A program made the translations under genes and the position numbers. A stretch of 24,245 bases of DNA from Draconibacterium orientale. GTDB lineage: Bacteria; Bacteroidota; Bacteroidia; Bacteroidales; UBA1556. Position 1 is the stretch's first letter, and each line of letters opens with the position of its first letter. Location: contig DZDC01000017.1 of assembly GCA_022736595.1 (NCBI GenBank), positions 1 through 24,245 on the forward strand, given 5' to 3'. Of this stretch, positions 23,071 to 24,245 are shown in pieces. Under the pieces are notes generated by a model. The model searched no databases. It saw nothing but the letters and a program-made list of their open reading frames with translations, and was not told the origin of the DNA.

Positions 23071-24245
23071 TTATCCACATTTTGAATATCCACAACTGGC
23101 ACAGCTTAGACAGCCTTCTTTATAGATGAGGGCTTCGCCGCATTCGGGACAAGGTGTACCTTTGGCATCCTTTTCACCATCAGGGATAAAACGTTTTAGA
23201 GCTCTAACAATTCCTGTTTTCCAAGTATTAATACTTTCGGTTTCAAAGCTTAATGAACTTACCACATCCACTACAAAAGGCAAAGGCATCCCATGACGCA
23301 AGATTCCAGAAATTAGTTTTGCATAGTTCCAATATTCTTTATCAAAAGTACGTGAGAGGCCACGGTATTCTTGAATAAAGCCATCTCGATCTTCGTATTC
23401 GAGGTCATAGCGAGTTTTGCCTTTTTCGGTTTTATTTTTAACTACCCAACCTTCTTCCACGTAGCTGGCCACAAAAAAATCGTCGGCTTTACCGCTAAAA
23501 ATTTCATAGGGTCGGTCTTTATAGATTCCTACTACAGCCACCCATTTTTCTTTACTATTTTGAAATCTAACGATGCTTGCGGGCAAGCGTTGAGGTCTGG
23601 GGGGTGCGTAGGTTTCTTTGAAATCCGTTTTATCTTCTTCTTTCTTTTTATCATCTTTTACTAAAACCCCAGAGCGAGAACCATCGCGATAAACGGTCAT
23701 TCCTTTACAGCCCGATCTCCATGCTTCTTCGTAGATATTGCTAATAAGCTCTTCATTAACATTTTCAGGAACGTTAACGGTAACGCTAATACTATGATCG
23801 ACCCACTTTTGAACGGCACCTTGCATTCTTACTTTTTCCACCCAATTTACATCGTTGGCCATGGCCTGGAAGTAGGGCGACTGTTGTATAATTTGTTTAA
23901 GTTTTTCGTCATCTAATCGTTTTACTTCATTGACGTCGTAGCCATTCACTTCGAGCCAGGTTTCAAATTTATGATGAAAAACGTTGTACTCTTCCCAACT
24001 GTCACCCACTTCGTCAACGAAAGCAGCTTTGGCTGATATATCATTGGGATTCACTTTTCTACGACGTTTGTAGCTCACCATAAATACGGGTTCAATACCA
24101 CTACTGGTTTGGCTCATCATGGAGGTAGTCCCTGTGGGAGCGATGGTAAGCAAAGCAATATTTCGACGTCCGTAGGTTTTCATTTCGTCCTCAAGTCCAT
24201 CAGAAGCAGCAAACAAGCGTTGCATAAATGGATTGTTCAACTCTC
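23071..24245 (-). CDS. nrdJ: Adenosylcobalamin-dependent (class II) ribonucleotide reductase, C-terminal part
   Basis: This is the C-terminal portion, at least 391 residues, of a B12-dependent ribonucleoside-diphosphate reductase; the frame runs off the right edge, so the N-terminus and the radical-site cysteines are outside. The enzyme makes deoxyribonucleotides using an adenosylcobalamin-generated thiyl radical and needs no oxygen. Visible landmarks are ALLTIAPTGTTSMMSQTSSG, then IEPVFMVSYKRRRKV, and SISVTVNVPENVNEE with WRSGCKGMTVYRDGSRSGVL. The tail has a CPECG...GCLSCASCGYSKCG cluster, a zinc-ribbon-like region that also supplies the swinging cysteines for re-reduction. The stop is followed by a strong terminator. 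Identification is firm; the exact subtype symbol (nrdJ or nrdZ) is a naming choice. Confidence 0.93.
   Translation of the reverse strand, partial: ELNNPFMQRLFAASDGLEDEMKTYGRRNIALLTIAPTGTTSMMSQTSSGIEPVFMVSYKRRRKVNPNDISAKAAFVDEVGDSWEEYNVFHHKFETWLEVNGYDVNEVKRLDDEKLKQIIQQSPYFQAMANDVNWVEKVRMQGAVQKWVDHSISVTVNVPENVNEELISNIYEEAWRSGCKGMTVYRDGSRSGVLVKDDKKKEEDKTDFKETYAPPRPQRLPASIVRFQNSKEKWVAVVGIYKDRPYEIFSGKADDFFVASYVEEGWVVKNKTEKGKTRYDLEYEDRDGFIQEYRGLSRTFDKEYWNYAKLISGILRHGMPLPFVVDVVSSLSFETESINTWKTGIVRALKRFIPDGEKDAKGTPCPECGEALIYKEGCLSCASCGYSKCG

Noticed and set aside
1..24245. Defence system, toxin-antitoxin pair, prophage or biosynthetic cluster
   Set aside because: No gene in the window shows the motifs of such systems; the content is housekeeping and envelope functions.

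Overview
The window reads as ordinary chromosome from a member of the Bacteroidota. Four things point there. The DNA is AT-rich, and almost every intergenic gap carries a TAnnTTTG (-7) box, the Bacteroidota promoter element, sometimes with a TTTG/TTG (-33) box 17-20 bases upstream. Lipoproteins end their signal in S-C. The gene families include GWxTD, DUF5723-like barrels, multi-domain FKBP isomerases, an Omp28-like thioredoxin-fold lipoprotein and a DUF4369/TlpA-type thiol-disulfide protein. No phage, insertion sequence, CRISPR array, toxin-antitoxin pair or defence locus was seen. The taxon below phylum level is not resolved.

Layout. 1-2850: a small DUF423 membrane protein (+) converging on a MATE exporter (-), then an Omp28-like lipoprotein (-). 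3007-4320: arginine deiminase (+) with a good promoter and terminator. 4321-4670: a gene-free gap holding an unusual, roughly 200-bp, centrally symmetric palindromic element. 4671-5774: a TlpA-like lipid-free exported thioredoxin (-). 5867-8537: a tightly packed + strand cluster (glycosyltransferase family 9, Sua5/YrdC-type tRNA-modification enzyme, SmpB, rhomboid protease), with neighbours overlapping by 4 or 1 bases or 3 bases apart, followed by a GH3-family adenylate-forming enzyme with its own -7 box. 10237-15996: a three-gene minus-strand envelope locus (membrane-anchored DUF3352-like/beta-propeller protein, large lipoprotein, DUF5723-like outer-membrane barrel). 16140-18960: a conserved-looking gene of unknown function, tRNA-Glu(UUC) apparently cotranscribed with rpsT, and a GWxTD protein. 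19106-20166: a family 2 glycosyltransferase. 20185-22801: two adjacent minus-strand genes, each with three FKBP domains. 23071 to the right edge: the C-terminal part of a B12-dependent (class II) ribonucleotide reductase.

How the genes fit together: most encode envelope biogenesis (two glycosyltransferases, periplasmic thiol chemistry, FKBP foldases, lipoproteins, a barrel) and translation quality control or tRNA/ribosome functions (tRNA-Glu, S20, SmpB, t6A synthesis). I did not find a defence or mobile system. The items most worth a second look are the symmetric palindromic element at 4413-4610, the shared terminator hairpin at 10171 and 23021, the 10237-15996 envelope locus and the double triple-FKBP arrangement. 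Several start codons were moved downstream of the longest possible reading frame because the upstream part overlaps a promoter or terminator; two of these starts are TTG.
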